Part shown: positions 32,240-41,405 of the stretch, one piece after another
How the letters are laid out: every line of letters starts with the position of its first letter
Numbering within the stretch: the stretch's first letter is position 1
Assembly: GCF_001517405.1 (NCBI RefSeq)
Contig: NZ_LN907827.1
Span: forward strand, 3,444,915 to 3,508,914
From: Duffyella gerundensis
GTDB lineage: Bacteria; Pseudomonadota; Gammaproteobacteria; Enterobacterales; Enterobacteriaceae
Length of the DNA: 64,000 nt
Direction: 5' to 3'
The notes under the pieces: generated by a model
What the model saw: only the letters and a program-made list of their open reading frames with translations
Told to the model about the DNA's origin: nothing
Database searches by the model: none
Program-made: the position numbers and the translations under genes

Positions 32240-34060
32240 ATGGCGCTCTCCTCGCCTTTGTTGTTGGTTATCATTGGGCTTAGCTCGCTTGCCGCCCAGT
32301 GGCTCGCCTGGTTACTGCGCCTGCCTGCCATTTTACCGCTGTTGATTTTCGGCATAATCCTTGGCCCCGTAACGCACGTTTTGCAACCTGATGCGCTGTT
32401 TGGCGATCTGCTGTTTCCGCTGGTCTCGCTATCGGTGGCGATCATCCTGTTTGAAGGCGCACTGACGCTGCGTGTTGAGGAGATCCGCGGCCTCGGCGGC
32501 GTAGTGCGCAATCTGGTGACCATCGGCATGCTGGTGACCTTTCTGGTGATCAGCCTCGCCTGCTGGGGCCTGCTCGGCTTTCCACCTGAACTGGCTGCGC
32601 TGGTCGGTTCGGTGACGGTGGTCACCGGCCCCACGGTGATTGCGCCGCTGATGCGCGTGGTGCGCCCCAATGCGGCGATTAATCAGGTGCTGCGCTGGGA
32701 AGGCATCGTCATCGATCCGGTTGGCGCTATTTTCACTCTGCTGGTGTTTGAATTCATTGTGCTACGTCAGCAGGCTGAATCGTTAACGCATCTTTTCTGG
32801 ACGCTGGGGCTGACCGCTGCGGTGGGTCTGATCGCTGGCGCGCTGTTTGGCTGGCTGGTAGGACTGGCGCTGCGCCGCGTCTGGCTGCCGGGCTACCTGC
32901 AAAACTTTGCCGTCCTGGCGATTATGCTGACCGCGTTTGGCCTCTCTAACGCCATTGCCGATGAATCGGGCCTGCTGACAGTCACGGTGATGGGCATCTG
33001 GCTGGCAAACATGCGCGAGGTCGATCTCACCGAGATTATCGCGTTCAAAGAGGAGTTGTCGGCGCTGCTGATCTCGGCGCTGTTTATCATCCTCGCCGCA
33101 CGTCTCGACATTAACGCACTGCTGGCGATGGGCTGGCCGCTGGTTGGCGTGCTGCTGGTGGTGCAGTTTATCGCCCGGCCGCTCTGTATTGCGCTCTCAA
33201 CCGCCGGATCCAGCCTGCACTGGCGCGATCGTGTGCTGCTGAGCTGGATCGCGCCGCGCGGCATTGTTGCTGCCGCGGTCAGCGCGCTGTTTGCCCTGAC
33301 GCTGGCGCGCAGCGGTTATCCCGGCGCCGATCGGCTGGTGACGGTGGTGTTTGCCATTATTATCGGCACCGTGGTGGTTCAGAGTCTGACCAGCGCCGCC
33401 ATGGCACGCTGGCTGCGCGTACAGCAGCAACAGCCGCGCGGCGTGCTGATCATCGGTGCCAACAGCGTGGCGCGGGCGCTAGCTGCCGCGCTGCAAAAGC
33501 TTGATATTCCGGTGCTGCTGACCGACAGCAGCTGGGAATATTATCGTCAGGCGCGCATGGACGGCATTCCGGCCTATTACGGCAACGCCTGGTCGGAGCA
33601 TGCGGAAAACTATCTCGATCTCAGCGAAACCGCGCAGGTGCTGGCGCTGTCGCCTAATCGCCATCAAAACGCGCTGGCGGTTTATCACTTCAGCCATATT
33701 TTTGGCGAGAAGAAGGTGGCCGCGGTGCGTTCCGGCGCCGAGCTGCGTGGCCGCGGCAAAGGGGAAAACCCGCGCTTCCGTCGTCATGAGCGGCTGTTTG
33801 GTCATGAGCAAACCTATGCGCAGCTCAGCGGCCAGCTGGCCAAAGGCGCAGTGATCAAAGCGACGCGGCTGAATGAGAACTTCGGCTGGCTGGAATATCT
33901 GGAGAAAAACCGCAGCGTGGTGCCGCTGTTTATCCAGAAAGAAGATGGCACGCTCTACGCTTTCGACGGTGAAAGCACGCCACCGCTGCCCTGTACGCTG
34001 ATTGCCATGGTGCAAAATGAGCCGCTTTCGGGCCGCGAACCGTTGACAGCAGCGCCATAG
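32240..34060 (+). CDS. CPA1-family cation/proton antiporter with C-terminal TrkA-N-like domain
   Basis: Predicted Na+(K+)/H+ antiporter, 606 residues from the ATG at 32240 (AAGGA site upstream; an earlier in-frame start at 32216 adds eight residues). Twelve or so membrane segments span residues 1-395. They include IILFEGALTLRVEEI, GPTVIAPLMRVVRP, EGIVIDPVGAI (the ion-binding Asp region) and WIAPRGIVAAAVSAL. The cytoplasmic C-terminal part has a Rossmann GVLIIGANSVARAL motif like RCK/TrkA-N domains. E. coli has no gene here. The ion is not predictable from sequence. Confidence 0.88.
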   Translation: MALSSPLLLVIIGLSSLAAQWLAWLLRLPAILPLLIFGIILGPVTHVLQPDALFGDLLFPLVSLSVAIILFEGALTLRVEEIRGLGGVVRNLVTIGMLVTFLVISLACWGLLGFPPELAALVGSVTVVTGPTVIAPLMRVVRPNAAINQVLRWEGIVIDPVGAIFTLLVFEFIVLRQQAESLTHLFWTLGLTAAVGLIAGALFGWLVGLALRRVWLPGYLQNFAVLAIMLTAFGLSNAIADESGLLTVTVMGIWLANMREVDLTEIIAFKEELSALLISALFIILAARLDINALLAMGWPLVGVLLVVQFIARPLCIALSTAGSSLHWRDRVLLSWIAPRGIVAAAVSALFALTLARSGYPGADRLVTVVFAIIIGTVVVQSLTSAAMARWLRVQQQQPRGVLIIGANSVARALAAALQKLDIPVLLTDSSWEYYRQARMDGIPAYYGNAWSEHAENYLDLSETAQVLALSPNRHQNALAVYHFSHIFGEKKVAAVRSGAELRGRGKGENPRFRRHERLFGHEQTYAQLSGQLAKGAVIKATRLNENFGWLEYLEKNRSVVPLFIQKEDGTLYAFDGESTPPLPCTLIAMVQNEPLSGREPLTAAP

Positions 34061-34071
34061 TCCGATATTTG
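34043..34071 (+). promoter_or_regulatory. Probable lysC promoter
   Basis: A perfect -35 TTGACA (34043-34048) lies within the last codons of the antiporter gene. A weak A/T-rich -10 follows (GATATT or TATTTG around 34064-34071). Transcription would begin about 20-25 nt before the riboswitch P1 stem, which suits a riboswitch leader. Confidence 0.55.
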
Positions 34072-34101
34072 TATGCGCCTACTTGCGCACCCGTGCGCAA
34101 G

Positions 34102-34289
34102 CCAGAAGAGGCGCGTCGCCCAGGTAGTGTGTTAGAGGAGCCGTTTCCGCTGAAAACACATGATGGGGAGCGACGCCGAGGCGGAACAACACGCGGCGTG
34201 TTGTTCTGTCGACCACAGGGGCTGAATCCTCTGGGTTGTCACCAGAAACGTGCGGCAGTCGGGCGTTTCGCAAGGTGGGGCGCTTCTGG
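34102..34289 (+). promoter_or_regulatory. Lysine riboswitch (L box) of lysC
   Basis: The leader carries the conserved L-box elements. P1 is formed by CCAGAAG (34102-34108) and CTTCTGG (34283-34289). Core segments are AGAGGCGCG at the start, the GAGGAG and GAAAAC region, GGGGAGCGACGCCGAGG, GGGCTGAATCCTCTGG, GTTGTCACCAGAAAC and GCAGTCGGGCGTTTCGCAAG. The order and sequence closely follow the E. coli lysC riboswitch as I recall it. It senses lysine and lowers lysC expression. The flanking GCGCA hairpin at 34085-34099 precedes the aptamer. Confidence 0.95.
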
Positions 34290-34356
34290 GTGACCTCGTA
34301 GTGACCGCCGATCTACGTCTTCTCCCTTTTCTGTGCCCCCCTTGTGCCAAGGCTGA

Positions 34357-34473
34357 TAAAATACTTACCCAACACGTTTGAGTGGCGCGACTATGGCCAT
34401 TATCGTGACGCCGGTGCCCTGCGCCGTGACCCACGAAATGTGCACTAAACCGCTTGAAATATCATGGGTGCAA
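34357..34473 (+). other. Enlarged expression platform of the lysC riboswitch
   Basis: Between the conserved TGCCAAGGCTGA segment (ending 34356) and CCTGACACGAGGT (from 34474) lie about 117 nt. In E. coli, from memory, the same two segments are only about ten bases apart. CAACAC (34370-34375) can pair with GTGTTG (34485-34490) right beside the lysC ribosome site GAGG (34482-34485). A short frame opens at ATG 34393 with a weak GAGTGG site and runs out of frame into lysC. Function is unknown. Confidence 0.5.
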
Positions 34474-34495
34474 CCTGACACGAGGTGTTGTTTAC

Positions 34496-35851
34496 ATGTC
34501 TCAATCTACCCTTATCGTGGCCAAATTTGGCGGCACCAGCGTCGCAAACTTTGACGCTATGAACCGCAGCGCCGATGTGGTGCTGGCCGACAGCAACGTG
34601 CGTCTGGTGGTGCTTTCCGCCTCGGCGGGCATTACCAACCTGCTGGTCTCGCTGGCTGAAGGCCAGCAACCGGAACAGCGTGCCGCGATGCTGGATGAGA
34701 TCCGTCACATTCAGTACGCCATCATCGATCGCCTGCAGCACGGCGATATCATTCGCGAAGAGATCGACCGCATGCTGGACAATGTCGCCATGCTGTCGGA
34801 AGGCGCCGCGCTGGCCACCTCAACCGCGCTCACCGACGAACTGGTCAGCCACGGCGAACTGATGTCGACGCTGCTGTTTGTGGAAGTGCTGCGTGAGCGT
34901 CACGTCGCGTCCGAATGGTTTGACGTGCGCAAAGTGATCCGCACCAACGATCGCTTTGGCCGTGCCGAACCGGATATGGCGGCGCTGACCTCGCTGGTCG
35001 ACCAGCAGCTTAAACCACGTCTGCGCGATGCGCTGGTGATCACCCAGGGCTTTATCGGCAGCGAAAGCAAGGGCCGCACCACCACGCTCGGCCGTGGCGG
35101 CAGTGACTACTCCGCCGCCCTGCTCGGCGAAGCGTTACAGGCACAGCGTATTGATATCTGGACCGACGTGCCGGGAATTTACACCACCGATCCGCGCGTG
35201 GTGCCGTCAGCCAAGCGTATCGATGAGATCACCTTTGAAGAAGCCGCTGAAATGGCGACCTTTGGCGCCAAGGTGCTGCATCCGGCGACGTTGCTGCCGG
35301 CGGTACGCAGCGATATTCCGGTGTTTGTCGGCTCCAGTAAAGACCCCGCTGCGGGCGGCACTATCGTTTGTAACCAGAGTGAAAACCCGCCGCTGTTCCG
35401 TGCGCTGGCGTTACGCCGCAAGCAGACGCTGCTCACCCTGCACAGCCTGAACATGCTGCATGCACGCGGCTTTCTGGTGGAAGTGTTTACCATTCTGGCG
35501 CGCCATGACATTTCGGTGGATCTGATCACCACCTCTGAAGTGAGCATTGCCCTGACGCTGGATACCACCGGTTCCACCTCAACCGGCGGCAGTCTGTTGA
35601 CGCAGGCGCTGCTGACCGAGCTGTCATCGCTGTGCCGTGTGGAAGTGGAAGAGAACCTGGCGCTGGTGGCGATCATCGGCAACAAGCTGTCGCAAGCGTG
35701 CGGCGTCGGCAAAGAGGTGTTCGGCGTGCTTGAGCCGTTTAACCTGCGCCTGATCTGCTACGGTGCCAGCAGCTATAACCTCTGCTTTCTGGTGCCTGGC
35801 GGCGATGCCGAGCAGGTAGTGCGGACGCTGCACCAGAACCTGTTCGAATAA
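34496..35851 (+). CDS. lysC: Lysine-sensitive aspartokinase III
   Basis: Phosphorylates aspartate, the first step to lysine, methionine and threonine. The start at 34496 (MSQSTLIVAKFGGTS) gives 451 residues; the extension to 34454 has no family likeness. The kinase domain has VAKFGGTSVAN, TLGRGGSDYSAALL and WTDVPGIYTTDPR. Two ACT domains at the C-terminus include FLVEVFTILARHDISVDLITTSEVS, given here as FLVEVFTIL and ISVDLITTSEVS, which form the lysine-binding allosteric site. Regulated by the upstream riboswitch as well as by lysine feedback. Confidence 0.97.
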   Translation: MSQSTLIVAKFGGTSVANFDAMNRSADVVLADSNVRLVVLSASAGITNLLVSLAEGQQPEQRAAMLDEIRHIQYAIIDRLQHGDIIREEIDRMLDNVAMLSEGAALATSTALTDELVSHGELMSTLLFVEVLRERHVASEWFDVRKVIRTNDRFGRAEPDMAALTSLVDQQLKPRLRDALVITQGFIGSESKGRTTTLGRGGSDYSAALLGEALQAQRIDIWTDVPGIYTTDPRVVPSAKRIDEITFEEAAEMATFGAKVLHPATLLPAVRSDIPVFVGSSKDPAAGGTIVCNQSENPPLFRALALRRKQTLLTLHSLNMLHARGFLVEVFTILARHDISVDLITTSEVSIALTLDTTGSTSTGGSLLTQALLTELSSLCRVEVEENLALVAIIGNKLSQACGVGKEVFGVLEPFNLRLICYGASSYNLCFLVPGGDAEQVVRTLHQNLFE

Positions 35852-35872
35852 GTACGCTTTTGGGTGCTGATT

Positions 35873-35897
35873 AAGCCGGACACCGTCCGGCTTTTTT
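35873..35897 (+). terminator. Intrinsic terminator of lysC
   Basis: A 9-bp stem (35873-35881 with 35885-35893, 3-nt loop) runs directly into six T residues. Textbook intrinsic terminator. Confidence 0.95.
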
Positions 35898-36048
35898 ATG
35901 GCCGCTGTTCGCTACCGGTACTGAGACGCGTCTCGAATATCCGTAAACCGCCTGGTTTTTAAGCAACTTTTCCCTCTGGCGATTGCCATCGACGTGATTA
36001 ACCCGATAATCGCGCTCCGCAATTATGCGCATTCAAGGGAAGAACATC

Positions 36049-36744
36049 ATGCAAAAATTCATGGCTGAATTACTCGGCACCTTCGTGCTGGTACTGGGCG
36101 GCTGCGGCAGTGCCGTACTGGCGGCGGCGTTCCCGCAGCTGGGCATCGGCTTCGCTGGCGTGGCGCTGGCGTTTGGCCTGACCGTGCTGATCATGGCGTA
36201 CGCGGTAGGCCATATTTCCGGTGGCCACTTCAATCCGGCGGTGACGCTGGGCCTGATTGCTGGCGGACGTTTTCCTCTGTCACAGGCGCTGCCTTATATC
36301 ATCGCTCAGCTGGCAGGCGCGACGGCTGCCGCCGCGGTGCTCTATCTGGTCGCTTCCGGCCAACCGGGCTTTGACGTTACCGCCAGCGGCTTCGCCAGCA
36401 ACGGTTTCGCCGAGCATTCGCCGGGCGGTTACAGCTTGTTGGCCGGTATGGTTATCGAGGTGGTGCTGACCGCCGTGTTCCTGATTGTGATCATGGGCGC
36501 GACCGACAAAAGCGCACCGGCAGGCTTTGCCCCGATCGCTATCGGTCTGGCACTGACGCTGATTCACCTGGTGAGCATTCCGGTGACCAATACCTCGGTT
36601 AACCCGGCGCGCAGCACCGGCGTGGCCCTGTTTCAGGGCACCTGGGCGCTGTCCCAGCTGTGGATGTTCTGGCTGATGCCGATCGTTGGTGCGGTACTTG
36701 GTGGTGTGATCTATCGGAATTTACTGCAAAAAGCAGAGGATTAA
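36049..36744 (+). CDS. aqpZ: Aquaporin Z
   Basis: Inner-membrane water channel, 231 residues from ATG 36049 (AAGGGAAG ribosome site), the same length as E. coli AqpZ. Six membrane segments carry two NPA half-helices, HFNPAVT and SVNPARS. The Arg after the second NPA and the TNTS stretch before it suit the narrow water-selective filter rather than a glycerol facilitator. In E. coli aqpZ is elsewhere on the chromosome; here it follows lysC. Followed by a strong terminator. Confidence 0.95.
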   Translation: MQKFMAELLGTFVLVLGGCGSAVLAAAFPQLGIGFAGVALAFGLTVLIMAYAVGHISGGHFNPAVTLGLIAGGRFPLSQALPYIIAQLAGATAAAAVLYLVASGQPGFDVTASGFASNGFAEHSPGGYSLLAGMVIEVVLTAVFLIVIMGATDKSAPAGFAPIAIGLALTLIHLVSIPVTNTSVNPARSTGVALFQGTWALSQLWMFWLMPIVGAVLGGVIYRNLLQKAED

Positions 36745-36756
36745 GCCTGCCCGTTC

Positions 36757-36785
36757 GCGGATCGACAGCAGTCGATCCGCATTTT
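36757..36785 (+). terminator. Intrinsic terminator of aqpZ
   Basis: A 10-bp perfect stem (GCGGATCGAC 36757-36766 with 36771-36780, loop AGCA) is followed by ATTTT. Confidence 0.88.
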
Positions 36786-36918
36786 CCTCCCCGCCCGGCC
36801 CGCCGCGTTTTTCAGCCAGAGTGAAATGTTATGATTTCGTTCCGATGCGCGTTGCCGCACCGGTTTTTGCTATGGCACATCGTTATTCTGATTCTGATTC
36901 TAATAAGGACCTAAGGTT

Positions 36919-37836
36919 ATGCTCGCCACCGTTACCCGCCTGTTCCCGCTGTGGGCAGTGCTGCTCTCCGTTGCTGCTTATTACTCTCCCGGTACCTTTC
37001 TGGCAATCGGCCCGTGGGTCAGTTATCTACTGATGCTGATCATGTTTGGTATGGGTGTCACCCTGAATATTGGCGATTTCAAACGCGTGCTGACGCGCCC
37101 GGCACCGGTGATTGCCGGCACTTTTCTGCACTATCTGGTGATGCCGCTGGCCGCATGGGGGCTGGCGAAGCTGTTTCATATGCCGCCCGACCTCTCTGCC
37201 GGCATGATTCTGGTCGGCAGCGTCGCCAGCGGCACTGCCTCCAACGTGATGATCTATCTGGCAAAAGGCGATGTTGCGCTGTCGGTGACCATCTCGTCGG
37301 TTTCCGCGCTGGTCGGGGTTTTCGCTACGCCACTGCTGACCCGTTTTTACGTCGATACCCATATTCAGGTCGATGTGGTGGGCATGCTGCTCAGTATCAT
37401 AAAAATTGTGCTGATACCGATCACCCTGGGACTGATTATCCATCACACGCTGAATGGCGTGGTGCGGCGCGTCGAGCCCTATCTGCCTGCGTTCTCAATG
37501 GTCTGCATCCTGCTGATCATCAGCGCAGTAGTGGCGGGCAGTCAGGGCTTTATTGGTTCGGTGGGTCTGGTGGTTATCGCCGCGGTGATGCTGCATAACG
37601 CCATTGGCCTGCTTGGCGGTTACTGGGGCGGTAAGCTGTTTGGCTTTGATGAGTCGACCTGCCGCACGCTGGCGCTGGAAGTGGGCATGCAGAACTCCGG
37701 TCTGGCGGCGACGCTGGGCAAGCTCTACTTTTCGCCGCTGGCGGCGCTGCCAGGCGCGCTGTTCTCAGTTTGGCACAACCTCTCCGGCTCCTTGCTGGCG
37801 GGCTACTGGTCCGGCAAACCGATTAAGAAAAAGTAA
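36919..37836 (+). CDS. panS: BASS-family transporter, PanS-like
   Basis: Bile-acid:sodium symporter superfamily protein, 305 residues with about ten membrane segments. Family motifs are [39 protein letters not shown] (given in parts: [10 protein letters not shown] and [10 protein letters not shown]) and [15 protein letters not shown]. It resembles PanS, reported in Salmonella as a ketopantoate/pantoate transporter. Substrate cannot be read from sequence, so the symbol is tentative. The ATG has an AAGG site immediately upstream. It is convergent with yjbB. Confidence 0.75.
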   Translation: MLATVTRLFPLWAVLLSVAAYYSPGTFLAIGPWVSYLLMLIMFGMGVTLNIGDFKRVLTRPAPVIAGTFLHYLVMPLAAWGLAKLFHMPPDLSAGMILVGSVASGTASNVMIYLAKGDVALSVTISSVSALVGVFATPLLTRFYVDTHIQVDVVGMLLSIIKIVLIPITLGLIIHHTLNGVVRRVEPYLPAFSMVCILLIISAVVAGSQGFIGSVGLVVIAAVMLHNAIGLLGGYWGGKLFGFDESTCRTLALEVGMQNSGLAATLGKLYFSPLAALPGALFSVWHNLSGSLLAGYWSGKPIKKK

Positions 37837-37848
37837 TCGGCATGACGT

Positions 37849-37877
37849 AAAAAGGGCGGCCTGAGCCGCCCTTTTTT
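37849..37877. terminator. Bidirectional terminator between panS-like gene and yjbB
   Basis: A 7-bp stem (GGGCGGC 37854-37860 with 37865-37871, 4-nt loop) has five A residues to its left and six T residues to its right. It touches the yjbB stop codon. Confidence 0.92.
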
Positions 37878-39501
37878 ATTCCTCTTCGCGCTCTTCCGGC
37901 GGCTGCTCCAGCACGCTGTAAGCCACGGCGCAAAACAGCGAGTTCAGGCGGTTCATGTCGCCTAACAGGCCCAGATGCAGCGAACTGGTTTCAATGCTCT
38001 GCACGTTCTGCTGGTGCAGGCGATTGACGTGGGCATGGGAATAACGCCGGTTAAGCATGCGGAAGCGGTGCTTGGCGCGGCGCAGTTTTTTTGCACTATT
38101 GATATCCTGCGACAGAAATACCGACAGGCTAAGCTGTAGGTTCGCCTTGAGCTTCTCCTGCATCGCTTCCAGCTCCTGCAAGCCTTCCGGCGAGAACGCG
38201 CGCTGCGTTGCCAGCGATTTGTCCGCCACGTCGCCGCTCATACGCTCCAGCACATCGCCCGCCTGCTCAAGATTGAGCGCCATTTCAATAATCTCCGCCC
38301 AGCGCTTCGCCTCGGTCTCTGGCAGATCCTCTTTTGGCATGCGCGCCAGATAGAGCTTGATGGCGGTATAGAGTACGTCGACATCGTCATCCAGCCGCCG
38401 TATAACCCGATCTTCCCGCGGCTGGCCGTGCATCACATTATTGAAGGTGTTCAGCATCTGCTCCAGTACATCGCCCATGCGCAGGGTTTCGCGCGCGGCG
38501 TTAACCAGCGCCAGCGCAGGCGTATCCAGTGAGCTACGATCGAGATGCTTCGGCTTGATGCGCGCATCGCTCTCGGTATCGTCGGCAATCAGACGCTGGC
38601 ACAGGCTGGCCATCGGGCCGGCAAACGGCACCATCACCAGACAGCGAATCAGGTTGTAGAAGACGTGAAAGAAGATCACCAACTCTTCATCGTTGACCGG
38701 CAGCCGATCGAGCTGCGGCGCCAGCACGTGGATAAAGGGCAGCACAATAATGCAGCCGATAAACTTAAACAGCAGGCTGCCCAGCGCCACGCGTTTGCCC
38801 GCCGCGTTGGAGCCGCTGTTGTTGATCATCGCCAACAGGCCGCTGCCCAGGTTAGCGCCCACCACCAGACAGAGCGCGACCTGAAAGCTAATCACGTTGG
38901 TGGCGGTGAGCGTCGCGGTGATCAGCACCGCAGCCAGGCTGGAGTAACTGATAATGGCAAACACCGCACCGATCAGCGCATCCAGCAGGATATCGCCGGT
39001 CAGCGAGGAGAAAATGACCTGTACGCCTGACGCCTGGGTAATCGGCCTCGCCGCCTCAACGATCAGCTGTAATGCCAGCAGAATCAGCCCAAGACCAATG
39101 CTGGCACGGCCAAGCTGACCGGCACGCGACTGCTTGCGCCCAAGGAAAAAGATCACGCCGAAGAGGATAAACAGCGGCGAAAGCCAGCTGAGATCGAAGG
39201 TCAGGATACGCGCCATCAGCGCGGTGCCGACGTCGGCGCCGAGAATGGTGACCAGCGCGGGCGTCAGCCCCATCAGCCCCTGCGCGACAAACGACGTCAC
39301 CAGCAAGGTGGTGGCATTGCTGCTTTGCACCAGCGCGGTGACGCCGATGCCGGCCAGAAAGGCCATCGGCTTTTTGTCGATGCTGCGGCTGAGCACGCGC
39401 CGCAGGTCAGCGCCGAAAACACGCATGATGCCGCTGCGTACAATGTGGGTGCCCCACACCAGCAGCGCCACGGCAGAGAGTAAATTAAGCAGGGTTAACA
39501 C
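37876..39501 (-). CDS. yjbB: Na+/phosphate symporter-family protein YjbB
   Basis: Inner-membrane protein of 541 residues. The N-terminal half has two Na/Pi-cotransporter repeats with QSSNATT and SYSSLAAVLITA signature stretches. The C-terminal third is PhoU-like and helical (about residues 330-500). In E. coli YjbB is implicated in phosphate export. Translation starts at GTG 39501, after an AAGGAG site 9 nt upstream, and the N-terminus MLTLLNLLSAVALLVWGTH aligns with E. coli. A 10-bp inverted repeat lies just upstream. Confidence 0.94.
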   Translation of the reverse strand: MLTLLNLLSAVALLVWGTHIVRSGIMRVFGADLRRVLSRSIDKKPMAFLAGIGVTALVQSSNATTLLVTSFVAQGLMGLTPALVTILGADVGTALMARILTFDLSWLSPLFILFGVIFFLGRKQSRAGQLGRASIGLGLILLALQLIVEAARPITQASGVQVIFSSLTGDILLDALIGAVFAIISYSSLAAVLITATLTATNVISFQVALCLVVGANLGSGLLAMINNSGSNAAGKRVALGSLLFKFIGCIIVLPFIHVLAPQLDRLPVNDEELVIFFHVFYNLIRCLVMVPFAGPMASLCQRLIADDTESDARIKPKHLDRSSLDTPALALVNAARETLRMGDVLEQMLNTFNNVMHGQPREDRVIRRLDDDVDVLYTAIKLYLARMPKEDLPETEAKRWAEIIEMALNLEQAGDVLERMSGDVADKSLATQRAFSPEGLQELEAMQEKLKANLQLSLSVFLSQDINSAKKLRRAKHRFRMLNRRYSHAHVNRLHQQNVQSIETSSLHLGLLGDMNRLNSLFCAVAYSVLEQPPEEREEE

Positions 39502-39518
39502 CGATACGCACTCCTTTG

Positions 39519-39560
39519 ACGTCAGGCTTGACTCGTTACACTCACCTCCCAGCCTGACGT
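39519..39560. other. 10-bp inverted repeat upstream of yjbB
   Basis: ACGTCAGGCT (39519-39528) is repeated in inverse orientation as AGCCTGACGT (39551-39560), separated by 22 nt. It lies between the end of the ABC operon and yjbB. It may be a weak terminator for the operon or an operator for yjbB. There is no T-run. Confidence 0.4.
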
Positions 39561-39611
39561 GAAGAGCGGCTCACACGTTATCTTGCTGCGCCATGGACTT
39601 TTTCGCATGGG

Positions 39612-40604
39612 TTAAACCACCTGGCGCACCGTTGATAGCTCTAACTGTAGACCAATTTTTCTGCCGATGGCATGAAGATCGTCGGGCAAGCGGTTGAGGA
39701 CATCAACTGATAATTCAACGCCCTGCGCGCGCACACGGTAGCGAATGATGTTGCCCAGCAGGCTGTGGCTGAGGATATCCGCCGCAATGCCTTTGTCGGG
39801 CGCGCAAAGCTGGATCGACTCTGGTCGAATAGCGATCTGTCCATACCACGGCTGACCGGTCAACTGCGTCGCCTCGGCGGCGCTCAGCAGGTTGTAATTG
39901 CCAATAAACCCGGCGGCAAACAGGTTGACCGGCTGGGTGTAGAGCGTTTCGGCATCGCCGTTCTGCACGATTTTGCCGCGGTTCATCAGCACGATACGGT
40001 CAGACATGCTCAGCGCCTCTTCCTGATCGTGGGTGACAAACAGCGTGGTAAGCTTAAGCTCCTGCTGAATGCGGCGAATCTGCTCGCGCAGGTGGCGGCG
40101 AATACGCGCATCCAGCGCCGACAGCGGCTCATCAAGCAGCAGCAGCCGTGGACGCGTCACCAGCGATCGCGCCAGCGCCACGCGCTGCGACTGGCCCCCC
40201 GAAAGCTGATGCGGATAGCGACGGGCAAACTCGTTCAGCTCCACCATCTCCAGCGCCTCGCCGACCCGCTGGCGGATAGTCTCCGTCGACAGCTTCTGCA
40301 TCTTCAGGCCGAAGGCGACATTTTTCTCCACTGTCATATTGGGAAACAGCGCGTAGCTCTGAAATACCATGCCGATGGTGCGTTTCTGCGGCGGCAGCGG
40401 CACAATATTGCTGCCCTGCAGCAGGATCTCTCCGCTGTCGACTTCGGTCAGCCCGGCCAGGCAGCGCAGCAGCGTTGATTTACCGCAGCCGCTTGGGCCG
40501 AGCAGCGTTACCAGCTCGCCTTCGCGGGCGCTGAAGTCGATCTGTTCAAAAATTTGCGTCGCGCCGTAGCGCTTGTTCAGCTGTTTGACGGCCAGATAGG
40601 TCAT
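39612..40604 (-). CDS. ABC transporter ATPase, phosphonate/organophosphate-type importer
   Basis: The 330-residue ATPase has Walker [10 protein letters not shown] (near residue 36), signature LSGGQSQR, Walker B LLLLDEP and the switch His in VTHDQEE. A short OB-fold regulatory C-terminus follows. It resembles PhnT/PotA-type ATPases that energise spermidine, iron or 2-aminoethylphosphonate importers. It is the last gene of a five-gene minus-strand operon, 2 nt after the second permease. Substrate class is inferred from the neighbouring hydrolase and regulator. Confidence 0.85.
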   Translation of the reverse strand: MTYLAVKQLNKRYGATQIFEQIDFSAREGELVTLLGPSGCGKSTLLRCLAGLTEVDSGEILLQGSNIVPLPPQKRTIGMVFQSYALFPNMTVEKNVAFGLKMQKLSTETIRQRVGEALEMVELNEFARRYPHQLSGGQSQRVALARSLVTRPRLLLLDEPLSALDARIRRHLREQIRRIQQELKLTTLFVTHDQEEALSMSDRIVLMNRGKIVQNGDAETLYTQPVNLFAAGFIGNYNLLSAAEATQLTGQPWYGQIAIRPESIQLCAPDKGIAADILSHSLLGNIIRYRVRAQGVELSVDVLNRLPDDLHAIGRKIGLQLELSTVRQVV

Positions 40605-40606
40605 TG

Positions 40607-41392
40607 TTAGCTCCGCTCACGATTAAGCCGGTTTGCCAGCCAGGTCACCAGCAGCACCACGAAGAAATAGGAGATCACCAGCGCGCTGGTAAAATGGCCG
40701 CTGCCGTTACGCATGTTGTAGAGATAGACCTGCAGCGTTTCGTAGCGTGAACCGACCAGCATGTTGGCGAAGACAAATTCACCGATCAAAAAAGAGAACG
40801 ACAGCAGCACGGCGATGGTCGCGCCTTTACGCAGATTAGGCAGTACCACCAGCAGCGCCGCACGCCAGGTGCTGGCACCGAGCAGGCTGGCCGCATCCAT
40901 CAGTTCACGCAGGTTGATCGCCTGCATGTTGTTGGCGATGGCGCGATAGATAAACGGCAGTGCGATGGTGAAATAGCAGCCGATCAATATCCACGGCGTA
41001 CCGGCGATCATCAGCGGCTCGCCGGAGTAGAGCTGAAGCAATCCCACCGAGGAGACCACAGGCGGCACGGCAAACGGCAGCAAAATCAGCACGTTCATCA
41101 GCGCATCCAGCTTCGGCAGCCACCAGGCGATGGCGAACATCGCGGGCAACACCAGCAGCAGCGAAAACAGCAAGGCGCCCGCGCATATCAGCAGCGAATG
41201 CCACAGCGCGGTCAGGAAGCGCGTATCGCTCCAGAGCGCATAGAGCCAGCGCAGCGTGTAGCCACGCGGCAGAATGGTGCCGTTCCAGCTGCTGGAAATC
41301 GCATAAAGCAGCGTAGCCAGCAGCGGCAGTGCCAGAATCAGCAGCAGTGCCGCGACCATCAGCCGATGCCATAGTCGTTCTCCTCGCGTCAT
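40607..41392 (-). CDS. ABC transporter permease (second subunit)
   Basis: A 261-residue inner-membrane permease with six hydrophobic segments. The EAA loop LMDAASLLGASTWRAALLVVLP, given as MDAASLLGAS then LLVVLP, docks to the ATPase. It is most like PhnV/PotC-type subunits. It lies between the first permease (13-nt gap) and the ATPase (2-nt gap). Confidence 0.87.
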   Translation of the reverse strand: MTRGERLWHRLMVAALLLILALPLLATLLYAISSSWNGTILPRGYTLRWLYALWSDTRFLTALWHSLLICAGALLFSLLLVLPAMFAIAWWLPKLDALMNVLILLPFAVPPVVSSVGLLQLYSGEPLMIAGTPWILIGCYFTIALPFIYRAIANNMQAINLRELMDAASLLGASTWRAALLVVLPNLRKGATIAVLLSFSFLIGEFVFANMLVGSRYETLQVYLYNMRNGSGHFTSALVISYFFVVLLVTWLANRLNRERS

Positions 41393-41405
41393 CGCCCTCT
41401 CCCGC

